This document shows, piece by piece, positions 14,847 to 23,525 of a DNA stretch of 64,000 nt (position 1 is the first letter of the stretch; every line of letters starts with the position of its first letter). Below the pieces are notes generated by a model. It was not told the origin of the DNA. It searched no databases and was given only the letters and a program-made list of their open reading frames with translations. This DNA comes from Sediminicola sp963974715. Lineage in GTDB: Bacteria; Bacteroidota; Bacteroidia; Flavobacteriales; Flavobacteriaceae. Made by a program: the position numbers and the translations under genes. The stretch spans positions 62,001 through 126,000 of the forward strand of contig CAXBDK010000010.1 in assembly GCA_963974715.1 (NCBI GenBank). The letters run 5' to 3'.

Positions 14847-16076
14847 TTATCCCGCTTTGGATACGTTCAGTTCACAGATCTTTACAATGACCTCTACGGC
14901 CTTTTGCATACTTTCCACGGGAACGTACTCGTACTTGCCGTGAAAATTGTGACCGCCCGCAAATATATTGGGACATGGAAGCCCCATGTAGCTCAGTTGG
15001 GACCCGTCCGTACCGCCCCGTATGGGTTTGATAATGGGGGTGACGCCAACCGCCAACATTGCCTGTTGGGCCAACTCCACAATATGGTAGACGGGGGTTA
15101 CTTTGTCCTTCATATTATAATATTGATCTTCCATCTTCAAATCGATAGCGGTCCTATATTTGTTGGAAAGGTTGTCCACAATTTTTTCCAACAGCTCCTT
15201 CCGCTTTTCAAAAAGTTCCATATCATGGTCCCTGATGATCAGCTCCAATTCGGTTAGTTCCACGCCTCCCTTGATATGGTGCACATGGAAAAATCCCTCC
15301 CTGCCGCTGGTGTGCTGGGGAACTTCTTGGGCGGGCAGCAGGTCCATAAGTTCATTGGCAATACTGATGGCATTGATCATTTTGCCCTTTGCATAGCCCG
15401 GGTGCACGCTTTTTCCATGGATATGGATCATGGCGCCCGCTGCATTGAAGTTTTCAAATTCCAGTTCCCCAATTTGACTGCCATCCATGGTATAGGCCCA
15501 GTCGGCACCAAATTTTTCCACATCAAATTTGTGGGCTCCCCTGCCTATTTCCTCATCTGGGGTAAAACCTACCCTTATCTTTCCATGTTCCAGTTCGGGA
15601 TGTTTTAAAAGATATTCCATGGCCGTCATGATCTCGGCGAGCCCCGCCTTGTCATCCGCCCCCAGCAGACTGGACCCATCGGTGGTAATAAGGGTCTGGC
15701 CCTTATATAACAAAAGGTCTTCAAAATAATTGGGGGAGAGTATGATATTGCCTTCGCTGTCAAGAGGGATGTCCTTCCCGTCGTACTCCTTAATGATCTG
15801 CGGACGGATGTCGGTTCCATTAAAGTCGGGCGAGGTATCAAAATGGGAAATGAATCCGATGGTAGGGACCTTTTTTGTGGTGTTGGACGGTAAGGTGGCC
15901 ATGATATAGGCATTTTCGTCAATGGTAATGTCCTGCATTCCCATCTGTCGAAGTTCATCCACCAATTTATGGGCAATGTTCCATTGTTTTTGGGTGCTGG
16001 GTGTGGTATTTGAATGTGGGTCGCTCTGGCTGTCGATGGTCACATATCCCAGAAATCTGTCGATCAGATCGTCCAT
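14847..16076 (-). CDS. pepT: Peptidase T (tripeptide aminopeptidase)
   Basis: A 409-residue M20B di-zinc aminopeptidase that cuts the N-terminal residue from tripeptides in the cytosol. Metal ligands are visible in ISHFDTSPD, GADDKAG, TPDEEIGRGA and GGHNFHGKYE, and RGGTDGSQLSYMG lies before the last one. Length and motif order match PepT. A TAttTTTG promoter box lies only 15 bases before the ATG, leaving a very short leader. The YdeI-like gene follows directly. Confidence 0.95.
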   Translation of the reverse strand: MDDLIDRFLGYVTIDSQSDPHSNTTPSTQKQWNIAHKLVDELRQMGMQDITIDENAYIMATLPSNTTKKVPTIGFISHFDTSPDFNGTDIRPQIIKEYDGKDIPLDSEGNIILSPNYFEDLLLYKGQTLITTDGSSLLGADDKAGLAEIMTAMEYLLKHPELEHGKIRVGFTPDEEIGRGAHKFDVEKFGADWAYTMDGSQIGELEFENFNAAGAMIHIHGKSVHPGYAKGKMINAISIANELMDLLPAQEVPQHTSGREGFFHVHHIKGGVELTELELIIRDHDMELFEKRKELLEKIVDNLSNKYRTAIDLKMEDQYYNMKDKVTPVYHIVELAQQAMLAVGVTPIIKPIRGGTDGSQLSYMGLPCPNIFAGGHNFHGKYEYVPVESMQKAVEVIVKICELNVSKAG

Positions 16077-16090
16077 AAATGTCTTTTTGT

Positions 16091-16098
16091 CAAAAATA
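16091..16098 (-). promoter_or_regulatory. Promoter -7 box (TAttTTTG) for pepT
   Basis: Minus-strand TATTTTTG lies 14 bases before the pepT ATG at 16076. Confidence 0.6.
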
Positions 16099-16272
16099 CG
16101 AATTTGTGCCCAACCCTTGCTTTGATTCCATTAAATGCTCCTTCTTACCAATTCCGCTGCGTTTAATTGGATGGGGTCTTTTCTTTGGATACCTTGGGCT
16201 TGCACCCATTTGGGCGATCCATCTTTCGATCTTAAATTTGGTTCGGCAACCTAAGCACGTTGGCAAAAGATC

Positions 16273-16280
16273 TATCTTTG
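16273..16280 (+). promoter_or_regulatory. Promoter -7 box (TAtcTTTG) for the 140-residue exported protein
   Basis: TATCTTTG lies about 80 bases before the ATG at 16361; no closer box is visible. Confidence 0.4.
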
Positions 16281-16360
16281 TCCTGCACGTGCCGGGGGAG
16301 TTGACCATCCAAATCCAAGGACACGATTTTTTAATGGGATAGTACCAAACAAAAAGCGAT

Positions 16361-16783
16361 ATGACTTTTAAGATGTTCCTCATTTCAGTGACCACGATTA
16401 TACTGTGTCCGTTCGATGTTCGGTCGCAGGAATGTTCATTGGGAATCGGTGGCAAGGATGTGGCAACCATTATAGAAATATTCCAGTTGAACGGGGAACA
16501 GAAGATAAAATTGGAAGAACTCCGTACCGCGCTCTTGGAGGAGATTACCACCATTGAGGGCAATGGTAGGGCGCTCTTGGAAAAACATCCACAGACCACA
16601 GAATCCGAGTTGGTCCAATTGGCCCAGAAATACAGGGACTTACAGTCAAAGTTGATGGAAATTTCCATAGGGTATGACAAAAAAATGCTGGCCCTTTTCA
16701 ATGAACGGCAATACCAAAGGTATGTCTACCTATGTGAGGAAGCCAATAGAAAGCCCCTAACGGTACAATCGGTCCCGGAATAA
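16361..16783 (+). CDS. Exported helical protein of unknown function, possibly Spy/CpxP-like
   Basis: A 140-residue protein with a signal peptide (FLISVTTIILCPFDVRSQ). The rest is charged and mainly helical (FQLNGEQKIKLEELRTALLEE, then ELVQLAQKYRDLQSKLMEIS, then MLALFNERQYQRYVYLCEEA). The pattern of a helix, a repeated LxxLxxxxxxLxEKH type segment and a final LNERQ-like motif recalls periplasmic Spy/LTXXQ proteins, but the LTxxQ motif itself is not clear. I give the function as unknown. Confidence 0.6.
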   Translation: MTFKMFLISVTTIILCPFDVRSQECSLGIGGKDVATIIEIFQLNGEQKIKLEELRTALLEEITTIEGNGRALLEKHPQTTESELVQLAQKYRDLQSKLMEISIGYDKKMLALFNERQYQRYVYLCEEANRKPLTVQSVPE

Positions 16784-16836
16784 GTAAGGAATCGGAAAAA
16801 TATCGGCTTAAGCGGTGACAGCTGAGGGCGAGTTTG

Positions 16837-16844
16837 TATTTTTG
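16837..16844 (+). promoter_or_regulatory. Promoter -7 box (TAttTTTG) for pyrD
   Basis: TATTTTTG lies inside the open frame upstream of pyrD, which favours the ATG at 16867 as the start. Confidence 0.6.
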
Positions 16845-16866
16845 TCGAAATATTTTGAACAAATAC

Positions 16867-17904
16867 ATGTACCGATACCTGATCCGTCCCATTTTATTCC
16901 TTTTCGATCCCGAGAAGGTGCACCATTTCTCTTTTTTTATGATCAAACTGCTTTCCAATATTGGCTTTTCCAAGCTTTTTAAGGCGCTTTATAATTTGGA
17001 AGATCCACGATTGGAACGGGAGGTATTTGGTCTACGGTTCAAAAATCCCGTGGGATTGGCCGCTGGGTTCGATAAAAACGCCGCGCTCTACAATGAACTT
17101 TCCAATTTTGGGTTTGGCTTCGTGGAAATCGGAACCTTGACCCCCAAACCGCAGGAAGGAAATCCGAAAAAAAGACTGTTCCGTCTAAAGGAAGACCAGG
17201 CCATTATCAATAGGATGGGCTTTAATAATCTGGGGGTACTGGAGGCCGTGGAAAACTTAAAAAAGGACCATTCGGTCTTGATAGGGGGCAATATTGGAAA
17301 GAATAAATCAACCCCCAATGATGAAGCGGTAAAGGACTACCTGATATGTATGGATGTTTTATTCGCCCATGTGGATTATTTTGTGGTGAACGTGAGCTCC
17401 CCCAATACACCGGGCTTAAGGGACCTTCAGGAAAAAGGGCCCCTTACCGCCCTTTTAAAGGAACTTCAACATGAAAATGCCCGTTTATCGGAAAAAAGGT
17501 CCGGTAGTACGAAGCCGGTACTTTTAAAGATAGCTCCCGATCTAACGGATGGCCAGCTGATGGATATCATAGATATCGTTTACGATACCGGAATAGATGG
17601 GGTGATCGCCACCAACACAACACTTTCCAGGGAAGGGCTTAAATCACATTTCCTCATTACGGAGGAAGCGGGAGGACTTAGTGGAAAACCGTTGGCCCAA
17701 AGGAGTACGGAAGTAATAAAGTTCCTTCACCAAAATAGCGGGGGAGCTTTTCCCATCATTGGGGTAGGGGGCATACACTCGGCAGCGGATGCCCTTGAGA
17801 AATTGGAAGCCGGCGCTACTTTGGTACAACTTTGGACAGGGTTCATCTACGAAGGCCCTGGACTGGCCAAAAAGATCAATCGGGCCATTTTAAAGGATAT
17901 GTAG
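16867..17904 (+). CDS. pyrD: Quinone-dependent dihydroorotate dehydrogenase (class 2)
   Basis: A 345-residue FMN enzyme that oxidises dihydroorotate to orotate in pyrimidine synthesis, passing electrons to quinones at the inner membrane. The N-terminal helix MYRYLIRPILFLFDPEKVHHF is the membrane-associating segment typical of class 2. The barrel shows GLAAGFDKNA, NRMGFNN, VVNVSSPNTPGLRDLQ (catalytic serine region), KIAPDL, TNTT and GGIHSAADA. The open frame extends 11 codons further, but a promoter box covers that region. It is monocistronic. Confidence 0.96.
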   Translation: MYRYLIRPILFLFDPEKVHHFSFFMIKLLSNIGFSKLFKALYNLEDPRLEREVFGLRFKNPVGLAAGFDKNAALYNELSNFGFGFVEIGTLTPKPQEGNPKKRLFRLKEDQAIINRMGFNNLGVLEAVENLKKDHSVLIGGNIGKNKSTPNDEAVKDYLICMDVLFAHVDYFVVNVSSPNTPGLRDLQEKGPLTALLKELQHENARLSEKRSGSTKPVLLKIAPDLTDGQLMDIIDIVYDTGIDGVIATNTTLSREGLKSHFLITEEAGGLSGKPLAQRSTEVIKFLHQNSGGAFPIIGVGGIHSAADALEKLEAGATLVQLWTGFIYEGPGLAKKINRAILKDM

Positions 17905-17948
17905 CCCCTCTTTTTGACTCACTAAATGAGTCTTATGATGCTCCGAGG

Positions 17949-17973
17949 CCTGTCCGCCACAGGCGGTGGCGGG
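17949..17973. repeat. GC-rich imperfect palindrome (REP-like)
   Basis: CCTGTCCGCC-ACA-GGCGGTGGCGGG is an imperfect GC-rich hairpin between convergent genes. It is related in style to the palindrome at 4955-4985. Confidence 0.45.
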
Positions 17974-17990
17974 TTATTTTTGTTTTTCTC

Positions 17991-18050
17991 CATATGCCTC
18001 GCGAACCTGCGCAGAGGTTGTTGACCTAAGAGTTTGGAGGCACTATGTTC
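17991..18050. repeat. Second dispersed repeat family, copy A
   Basis: Without gaps, this stretch matches 32871-32930 at roughly two thirds of positions, with longer shared runs such as ATATGCC, TTGTTG, CCTAA and CACTAT. It lies in the 3' intergenic region between pyrD and the Dabb gene. Confidence 0.45.
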
Positions 18051-18100
18051 CGTTACTACGGGAGAATTTTGCTTCGGGTTTCCGTCAAATGCTTGCGGGC

Positions 18101-18526
18101 TTACTTGGGAGTTGTTGACCAATAATCCAAGACCAGTACATCTTCCAAAGAGGAACCCAATAGGTCGCCAAATGCTTTGTGGTCGGGATGGGGAAGGTAG
18201 ATGGCCCTGTCCTCCTCACTTTTGAACGTGAGGAAAAAGCAATGTGTAAATCCTTTGTCAAGTCCCTCCGGACTATTGTTGGTGCCCCATTCATATCCTA
18301 CTATCTGCGGAATTTTTACGGGCAGTTCGGAAAAGGCATTTTCAATTTCCGCAATTTTTTGCGTATCGGTACCTTCCTTGAATTTAAAGAGCACCACATG
18401 TCTTAGGACACTATCCTGTACCTGTATGGAAGGGTAGGTTTGTTCTGCCATGGTATTTCGGGGTTGTGTATATGTAATGGCCGCTAAAGTAAGTATAGGG
18501 ACCAAAAATGAAAAGAGACTGTTCAT
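18101..18526 (-). CDS. Exported Dabb (stress-responsive A/B barrel) domain protein
   Basis: A 141-residue protein with an N-terminal signal-like helix (FSFLVPILTLAAITYT) and a Dabb ferredoxin-like domain: LRHVVLFKFKEGTD, then LPVKIPQIVGYEWGTNNSPEG, then FTHCFFLTFKSEEDRAIYLPHPDHK. Dabb domains dimerise and are used in varied small-molecule enzymes and stress proteins; the role here is unknown. The frame is open 80 codons further upstream across the divergent LysE start, so the ATG at 18526 is chosen because it begins the signal sequence. Confidence 0.82.
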   Translation of the reverse strand: MNSLFSFLVPILTLAAITYTQPRNTMAEQTYPSIQVQDSVLRHVVLFKFKEGTDTQKIAEIENAFSELPVKIPQIVGYEWGTNNSPEGLDKGFTHCFFLTFKSEEDRAIYLPHPDHKAFGDLLGSSLEDVLVLDYWSTTPK

Positions 18527-18601
18527 ATTTTTTGTTTCAAGATATAAAAAAAAGAAATGGCCAGCGTGCAAAATTTGTACTTTGGCGATAATATATAAGG
18601 A

Positions 18602-19234
18602 ATGGGTTTGGATTATCAGATCTTGATAACATTTGTCATGGCAACCGCCGCATTGGCCATCGCCCCTGGACCGGACAATATTTATGTCCTGGTACAGAGC
18701 ATCGCCCATGGAAAAAAATATGGGATGGCCACTGTTGTCGGACTGGTTTCCGGTTGTCTGGTGCATACCAGCTTGTTGGCTTTCGGGGTTTCCGCTATTA
18801 TCGCCCAGAGCGATGCCCTATTTTTTGTCATCAGATCAATGGGCGCCCTTTACCTTTTCTACCTGGCCTTTAAGGTTTTTAGGAGCGATCCCACCCTGCA
18901 GATTTCCCAGGGCCCAGGAGCAAAAAAAGGGTTATGGGAACTTTTTCGCAAGGGGTTTGTAATGAACGTGTTGAATCCAAAGGTCACCATTTTCTTCCTC
19001 GCCTTTTTTCCGGGGTTTTTGTTCAGCGGGCAGCTCGGAACCGTTTTCCAGTTTTATGTACTGGGTGGGCTGTTCATGATGGTTTCCTTTCTGGTGTTCG
19101 CACTTATAGCGTTACTGGCAGGTTCCATTGCGGCTTATATCGGCAACAGTACCAAGGTGGGGCCATTTTTAAAATGGTTACAGGTCATTGTGTTTGTGGG
19201 CATCGGCATGTATATTTTAGTGTCGGATAAATAA
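18602..19234 (+). CDS. LysE/RhtB-family amino-acid exporter
   Basis: A 210-residue inner-membrane protein with about six hydrophobic segments. The N-terminus has AIAPGPDNIYVLVQS, matching the family's (A/T)PGPxxxxV signature, followed by HGKKYGMATVVGLVSGC and the conserved FRKGFVMNVLNPKVTIFFLAFFPGF region. Members export amino acids or homoserine lactone-like compounds; the substrate here is unknown. It is divergent from the Dabb gene. Confidence 0.92.
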   Translation: MGLDYQILITFVMATAALAIAPGPDNIYVLVQSIAHGKKYGMATVVGLVSGCLVHTSLLAFGVSAIIAQSDALFFVIRSMGALYLFYLAFKVFRSDPTLQISQGPGAKKGLWELFRKGFVMNVLNPKVTIFFLAFFPGFLFSGQLGTVFQFYVLGGLFMMVSFLVFALIALLAGSIAAYIGNSTKVGPFLKWLQVIVFVGIGMYILVSDK

Positions 19235-19236
19235 TG

Positions 19237-19244
19237 TAATTTTG
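19237..19244 (+). promoter_or_regulatory. Promoter -7 box (TAatTTTG) for HMG-CoA lyase
   Basis: TAATTTTG overlaps the possible upstream TTG start at 19242, leaving the ATG at 19263 as the usable start. Confidence 0.6.
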
Positions 19245-19262
19245 GGTACCAAACAGCACACC

Positions 19263-20129
19263 ATGCCCCAAAAGGTCAAGATCATCGAATGTCCAAGGGA
19301 TGCCATGCAAGGTATTAGGACATCCATTCCCACGGCGGACAAGGTGCGATATATACAATCCATATTGCGCTGTGGTTTTGATACGGTCGATTTCGGCAGT
19401 TTTGTGTCGCCCAAGGCCATACCGCAGATGGTGGATACGGGGGAGGTACTCTCCCAACTGCAGATTTCCCCGAACGGAAGCAAATTATTGGCCATTGTGG
19501 CCAATGTTAGGGGTGCGGAAGAGGCCTGTAAATACGGTGCCATCAACTATTTGGGCTATCCCTTTTCCATTTCCGAAAATTTTCAGATGCGAAATACCCA
19601 TAAAACCATTGCGGAGTCAGTGGAAACCCTTCAGGAAATACTCGAGATGGCCGACATTGCGAAGAAAGAGGTGGTTACCTATATCTCAATGGGCTTTGGC
19701 AATCCCTATGGAGATCCGTGGGATGTGGATATCGTAGGGGAATGGACGGAAAGATTGGCAGGATTGGGGGTGCGTATCCTTTCCTTGTCCGATACGGTGG
19801 GCAGTTCCACCCCGGAAACGATCCATTACCTCTTTTCCAACTTGATCCCCAAATATCCCCATATAGAATTTGGGGCACATCTCCATACCATTCCGAACAA
19901 ATGGCATGAAAAAGTGGAGGCGGCGTTTTTAGCGGGCTGTCGTAGGTTTGATGGTGCGATCCAAGGGTTCGGTGGCTGTCCGATGGCCAAGGACGAACTG
20001 ACCGGTAATATGCCCACTGAAAAAATGTTGTCCTATTTTACGGCCGCCAAAGTGGATACCAATGTCAACTGGCTGGCATTTGAATCTACCTATAACAAAG
20101 CTACCGAACTGTTTTCCAAGTACCATTGA
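19263..20129 (+). CDS. Hydroxymethylglutaryl-CoA lyase
   Basis: A 288-residue TIM-barrel enzyme of the HMGL-like family that splits HMG-CoA into acetyl-CoA and acetoacetate, the last step of leucine breakdown. It starts QKVKIIECPRDAMQG, has DFGSFVSPKAIPQMVD, and carries the family signature GGCPMAKDELTGN with catalytic Cys239. The metal-binding HLHT segment precedes it. It is followed by guaB, which has its own promoter. Confidence 0.9.
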   Translation: MPQKVKIIECPRDAMQGIRTSIPTADKVRYIQSILRCGFDTVDFGSFVSPKAIPQMVDTGEVLSQLQISPNGSKLLAIVANVRGAEEACKYGAINYLGYPFSISENFQMRNTHKTIAESVETLQEILEMADIAKKEVVTYISMGFGNPYGDPWDVDIVGEWTERLAGLGVRILSLSDTVGSSTPETIHYLFSNLIPKYPHIEFGAHLHTIPNKWHEKVEAAFLAGCRRFDGAIQGFGGCPMAKDELTGNMPTEKMLSYFTAAKVDTNVNWLAFESTYNKATELFSKYH

Positions 20130-20239
20130 TTCCCCCATGTCTAAGGTTGCGTAAAATGATCTTGCCCCGTTTTCTTTGTGGTTGCGGACGTTTGTTGCGC
20201 TTATCTCCGCTTCATGGTCCGGATTTCCTTTTTATGTAG

Positions 20240-20247
20240 TATATTTG
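20240..20247 (+). promoter_or_regulatory. Promoter -7 box (TAtaTTTG) for guaB
   Basis: TATATTTG lies 23 bases before the guaB ATG; a clear -33 element is not visible. Confidence 0.6.
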
Positions 20248-20250
20248 CAC

Positions 20251-20269
20251 GCAATTAATACTTAATTGC
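20251..20269. promoter_or_regulatory. Perfect inverted repeat in the guaB leader
   Basis: GCAATTAA (20251-20258) and TTAATTGC (20262-20269) form an 8-bp perfect inverted repeat with a 3-base spacer, placed exactly between the promoter box and the ATG. It could be an operator or a small mRNA hairpin over the ribosome-binding region. Confidence 0.5.
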
Positions 20270-20270
20270 T

Positions 20271-21743
20271 ATGCAGGCCCATCTTGATAAAATTGTAGGG
20301 GAAGGTTTAACCTATGACGACGTACTGCTCGTTCCAGCTTATTCCGAAGTGCTTCCCAGGGAAGTCAACATCCAGACCAAATTCACACGAAACATTACCA
20401 TTAACGTCCCTATTGTATCGGCGGCCATGGATACCGTGACCGAATCCAAAATGGCCATAGCCATGGCACAAGAGGGAGGAATAGGGGTGCTCCACAAAAA
20501 TATGACCATTGAGCAGCAGGCCTTAAAGGTCAGAAAGGTAAAACGGGCCGAAAGTGGCATGATCATCGATCCCGTTACCCTACCGTTGAATTCGGTTGTC
20601 CGCAACGCCAAGGAATGCATGAAGGAATACAGTATAGGCGGAATTCCCATCATAGATGGGGAGGGCAGGCTGATAGGGATCGTCACGAACAGGGACCTCC
20701 GCTTTGAAAAAAATGACGACCGGCCCATTTCCGAGGTAATGACATCCAAAAATTTGGTGACCGTGGCGGAAGGGACCAGCCTTTCCCAAGCCGAGGATAT
20801 ACTTCAAGTAAATAAAATAGAGAAATTACCGGTGGTGAACGATGACAACAAATTAGTCGGCCTCATCACTTTTCGGGATATTACCAAATTGACCCAAAAA
20901 CCTATTGCCAACAAGGATACATATGGACGGTTAAGGGTAGCAGCGGCCCTTGGGGTAACCCCTGACGCCGTCGAAAGGGCGGCCGCCCTGGTGAACGCGG
21001 GAGTGGATGCAATTGTCATAGATACGGCCCACGGCCATACACAGGGCGTGGTAAGGGTGTTAAAGGCGGTAAAGGCACAATTTCCAGATCTGGAAGTGAT
21101 CGTTGGGAATATTGCCACGGGCGCCGCGGCCCGATATTTGGTGGATGCCGGCGCCGATGCGGTCAAGGTAGGGATCGGTCCTGGATCTATCTGTACCACA
21201 CGTGTGGTGGCAGGGGTGGGTTTTCCCCAATTTTCGGCCGTACTGGAGGTGGCCGCGGCCATCAAGGGCAGCGGGGTTCCCGTCATTGCAGATGGGGGCA
21301 TCCGATATACAGGGGATATTCCCAAGGCCATTGCGGCCGGGGCCGATTCGGTCATGTTGGGATCCTTGTTGGCAGGTACAAAGGAATCGCCTGGTGAGAC
21401 CATTATTTATGAAGGCCGCAAGTTCAAATCCTACAGGGGAATGGGCTCGGTAGAGGCGATGAAACAGGGGAGCAAGGACAGGTATTTTCAAGATGTGGAA
21501 GACGATATCAAAAAACTTGTACCCGAGGGAATCGTGGGAAGGGTCCCCTATAAGGGAGACCTGTTCGAGAGCATCCACCAGTTTGTGGGCGGATTAAGGG
21601 CCGGAATGGGTTATTGTGGGGCAAAGGATATTGCCACTTTGCAGGAAACGGGCAGATTTGTAAAGATAACGGCCAGTGGAATCAATGAAAGCCATCCCCA
21701 TGATGTCACCATTACCAAGGAATCGCCCAATTATAGCAGATAG
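20271..21743 (+). CDS. guaB: IMP dehydrogenase
   Basis: A 490-residue NAD-dependent enzyme that converts IMP to XMP, the first committed step of GMP synthesis. The barrel has TYDDVLLVPAYSEVLPR at the start and PIVSAAMDTVTE; two CBS domains lie between about residues 95 and 205 (e.g. GIPIIDGEGRLIGIVTNRDLR). Catalytic Cys308 sits in GPGSICTTRVVAGVG, and the flap YRGMGSVEAM is intact. Full length, no anomalies. A terminator follows. Confidence 0.98.
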   Translation: MQAHLDKIVGEGLTYDDVLLVPAYSEVLPREVNIQTKFTRNITINVPIVSAAMDTVTESKMAIAMAQEGGIGVLHKNMTIEQQALKVRKVKRAESGMIIDPVTLPLNSVVRNAKECMKEYSIGGIPIIDGEGRLIGIVTNRDLRFEKNDDRPISEVMTSKNLVTVAEGTSLSQAEDILQVNKIEKLPVVNDDNKLVGLITFRDITKLTQKPIANKDTYGRLRVAAALGVTPDAVERAAALVNAGVDAIVIDTAHGHTQGVVRVLKAVKAQFPDLEVIVGNIATGAAARYLVDAGADAVKVGIGPGSICTTRVVAGVGFPQFSAVLEVAAAIKGSGVPVIADGGIRYTGDIPKAIAAGADSVMLGSLLAGTKESPGETIIYEGRKFKSYRGMGSVEAMKQGSKDRYFQDVEDDIKKLVPEGIVGRVPYKGDLFESIHQFVGGLRAGMGYCGAKDIATLQETGRFVKITASGINESHPHDVTITKESPNYSR

Positions 21744-21815
21744 ATTCTCGGATTATATCAAAACGCAAGGGCAATTTTGGAAGAACGATATACCCATAAT
21801 GCATTAAAAGAAACC

Positions 21816-21849
21816 AAGGGACAGCCATATGACCGTCCCTTATTTTTTT
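21816..21849 (+). terminator. Rho-independent terminator after guaB
   Basis: AAGGGAC (21816-21822) pairs with GTCCCTT (21835-21841), followed by an AT-flanked run of seven Ts. Confidence 0.8.
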
Positions 21850-22131
21850 AAGCATCGTATGTAATTAGTGAAATTAAAACATTTGTCATTTTTGGTCGTT
21901 TACGGGTAGTCTGGGTCCTTTCGGAACAGGGACCATACCAGAAAAAGATCTGCACTGAAGTATGGCAATATTTTTGATTTTCCTTTAAAAGGCGTAATTT
22001 GAAGAACGTCCCTCATTATAGGATATGGGCACTGAATTTTGAGGATACCTAAAAATGGGTTTGGGCCCATTGGGAAATGCCTTTTCAAACTAAAGATCAA
22101 CCATATTGAAGTGTATAAAAAAACCGTGTTG
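21850..22131. other. Intergenic leader region before the 22-25 kb operon
   Basis: About 280 bases without a convincing gene. The frame of the next gene is open back to 22039, so part of it could be coding if a TTG or GTG start is used. No exact TAnnTTTG box is present; TCATTTTTGG near 21887 is the closest. Confidence 0.3.
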
Positions 22132-22680
22132 ATGGTTCATTGGAAAGATCTCCCAAAACAACCTAATATTCTTGTCTCCTATTGGAACGTCAACAAATTG
22201 TTGTACAGTTCCCTATTGCTGTTCATACTCGAAACGATCTATTATTACGTTGGACTTTATGATGCCCTGCGCAATGATGGGGTGGGAGTAATTTTATTTT
22301 GGCTGTGGTGCCTTCTGTTCTCTTTTGTGCACATTTTCTTGGTGTTGATGGACGGTTGGTCGCGCTTCCAAAATTATAAACGCGTAAAAGACCATCTGTT
22401 CCAACATGGATTTACACAAAAGATGGCGAAGCATTACAGCGGGAGCAAATGCCAGCGTATGGCCGTGGTAGCTGCGGCAAAGGAATTGGGAATGGAAAGG
22501 ACGGTGAAGGTATATTATCATAAAATGGGGATAAGATGGTATAATTTCATCCCCAAATTTATGCTACGGGATCCTTTTTTTATTTTTAAGCGGTACTTCT
22601 GGTCCCGTACATTTATGGAAAAACGTTATGTGCCCAAATTTGATTACAGGCGGTATAAAGTAATAACGGCCCCATGCTGA
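22132..22680 (+). CDS. Two-TM protein with a conserved-looking SGxxC cytosolic domain, unknown function
   Basis: A 182-residue protein. Two hydrophobic segments (about residues 23-40 and 52-71) are followed by a basic domain with SGSKCQRMAVVAAAKELG, then KVYYHKMGIRWYNFIPKFM and FKRYFWSRTFMEKRYVPKFDY. I have the impression that the SG-x-x-C ... G-x-RWY ... P ... FW-x-x-TF pattern recurs in small Bacteroidota proteins, but I cannot assign a function. The start is uncertain (ATG 22132, or a GTG at 22111). It overlaps the following ABC ATPase by seven bases and so is translationally coupled to it. Confidence 0.7.
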   Translation: MVHWKDLPKQPNILVSYWNVNKLLYSSLLLFILETIYYYVGLYDALRNDGVGVILFWLWCLLFSFVHIFLVLMDGWSRFQNYKRVKDHLFQHGFTQKMAKHYSGSKCQRMAVVAAAKELGMERTVKVYYHKMGIRWYNFIPKFMLRDPFFIFKRYFWSRTFMEKRYVPKFDYRRYKVITAPC

Positions 22681-23525
22681 AAGCCACGCGACTGAGCAAG
22701 AACTATCACTCTGGAAAGGCGTTGGACACTGTATCCATGCTGCTTCAAGCGGGAACCATTAGTGGGCTTCTGGGCAAGAACGGAGCAGGAAAATCGACAC
22801 TCTTTAAAGTGTTGTGCGGTTTGGTCACGCCGGACGCTGGGGAGGTGGCCATCACCTCAAAAAAAAACAAGCCCATTGGTGCCGTAATCGAACATCCCGG
22901 ACTGTACGGCTATTTGAACGCTTATGAAAATCTACGGATTTTTGCTTCCATTCAGCATGCTCCGAGCGATAAGGCTTCATTGGAAAACTATTTGAACGTC
23001 GTTGGCCTGCCATTGCACAGGAAAGATCCGGTACGGAACTTTTCAATGGGAATGAAACAACGGTTGGGCATTGCGATTGCCTTGCTCAACGATCCGGAAA
23101 TACTGCTGTTGGACGAACCTTTTTCGGGATTGGATCCCATGGGGGTCTCCGCACTTTCGGAACTGCTGAAACAATTTGCTTCGCAGGGCATGGCCATATT
23201 GATTTCCTCACACCTTATGGCGGAGCTCCATAAAAGCTGTGATTATTTATATGTTATCGATAATGGTGCAATCATAAATCACGGACCTACTTTTGAACTT
23301 ATAAACAAGCTGGTGTCCCTTTTTACCATAACGGCCAAAAATATTAACGATGCACAAGCCATAGGACCTCTTGCGATACGGTCGGAAGGGAACTCGGTAA
23401 CGGTGAAATGTAAGAGTACGGAGATCCCAAATTTGCTCAAAAACCTGTTGGACGAGGGCTATCAGGTAATTTCCTGTGTGCCCAACATAACCTTGGAACA
23501 ACTTTTATATTCCGAACAACGATGA
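22674..23525 (+). CDS. ABC transporter ATPase (BcrA-like)
   Basis: A 283-residue ATPase subunit with Walker A GKNGAGKST, a signature FSMGMKQR in place of LSGGQ, Walker B ILLLDEPFSGLD and the H-loop ISSHL. The SMGMKQR form and the roughly 80-residue C-terminal extension are typical of BcrA/lantibiotic-immunity type systems. It overlaps both neighbours (7 bases upstream, ATGA downstream). The substrate may be a peptide antibiotic or lipid, by family analogy only. Confidence 0.92.
   Translation: MLKATRLSKNYHSGKALDTVSMLLQAGTISGLLGKNGAGKSTLFKVLCGLVTPDAGEVAITSKKNKPIGAVIEHPGLYGYLNAYENLRIFASIQHAPSDKASLENYLNVVGLPLHRKDPVRNFSMGMKQRLGIAIALLNDPEILLLDEPFSGLDPMGVSALSELLKQFASQGMAILISSHLMAELHKSCDYLYVIDNGAIINHGPTFELINKLVSLFTITAKNINDAQAIGPLAIRSEGNSVTVKCKSTEIPNLLKNLLDEGYQVISCVPNITLEQLLYSEQR

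Noticed and set aside
20804..21403. 199-codon minus-strand frame opposite guaB
   Set aside because: Antisense shadow of a strongly conserved gene, low complexity and Ala/Thr-rich.
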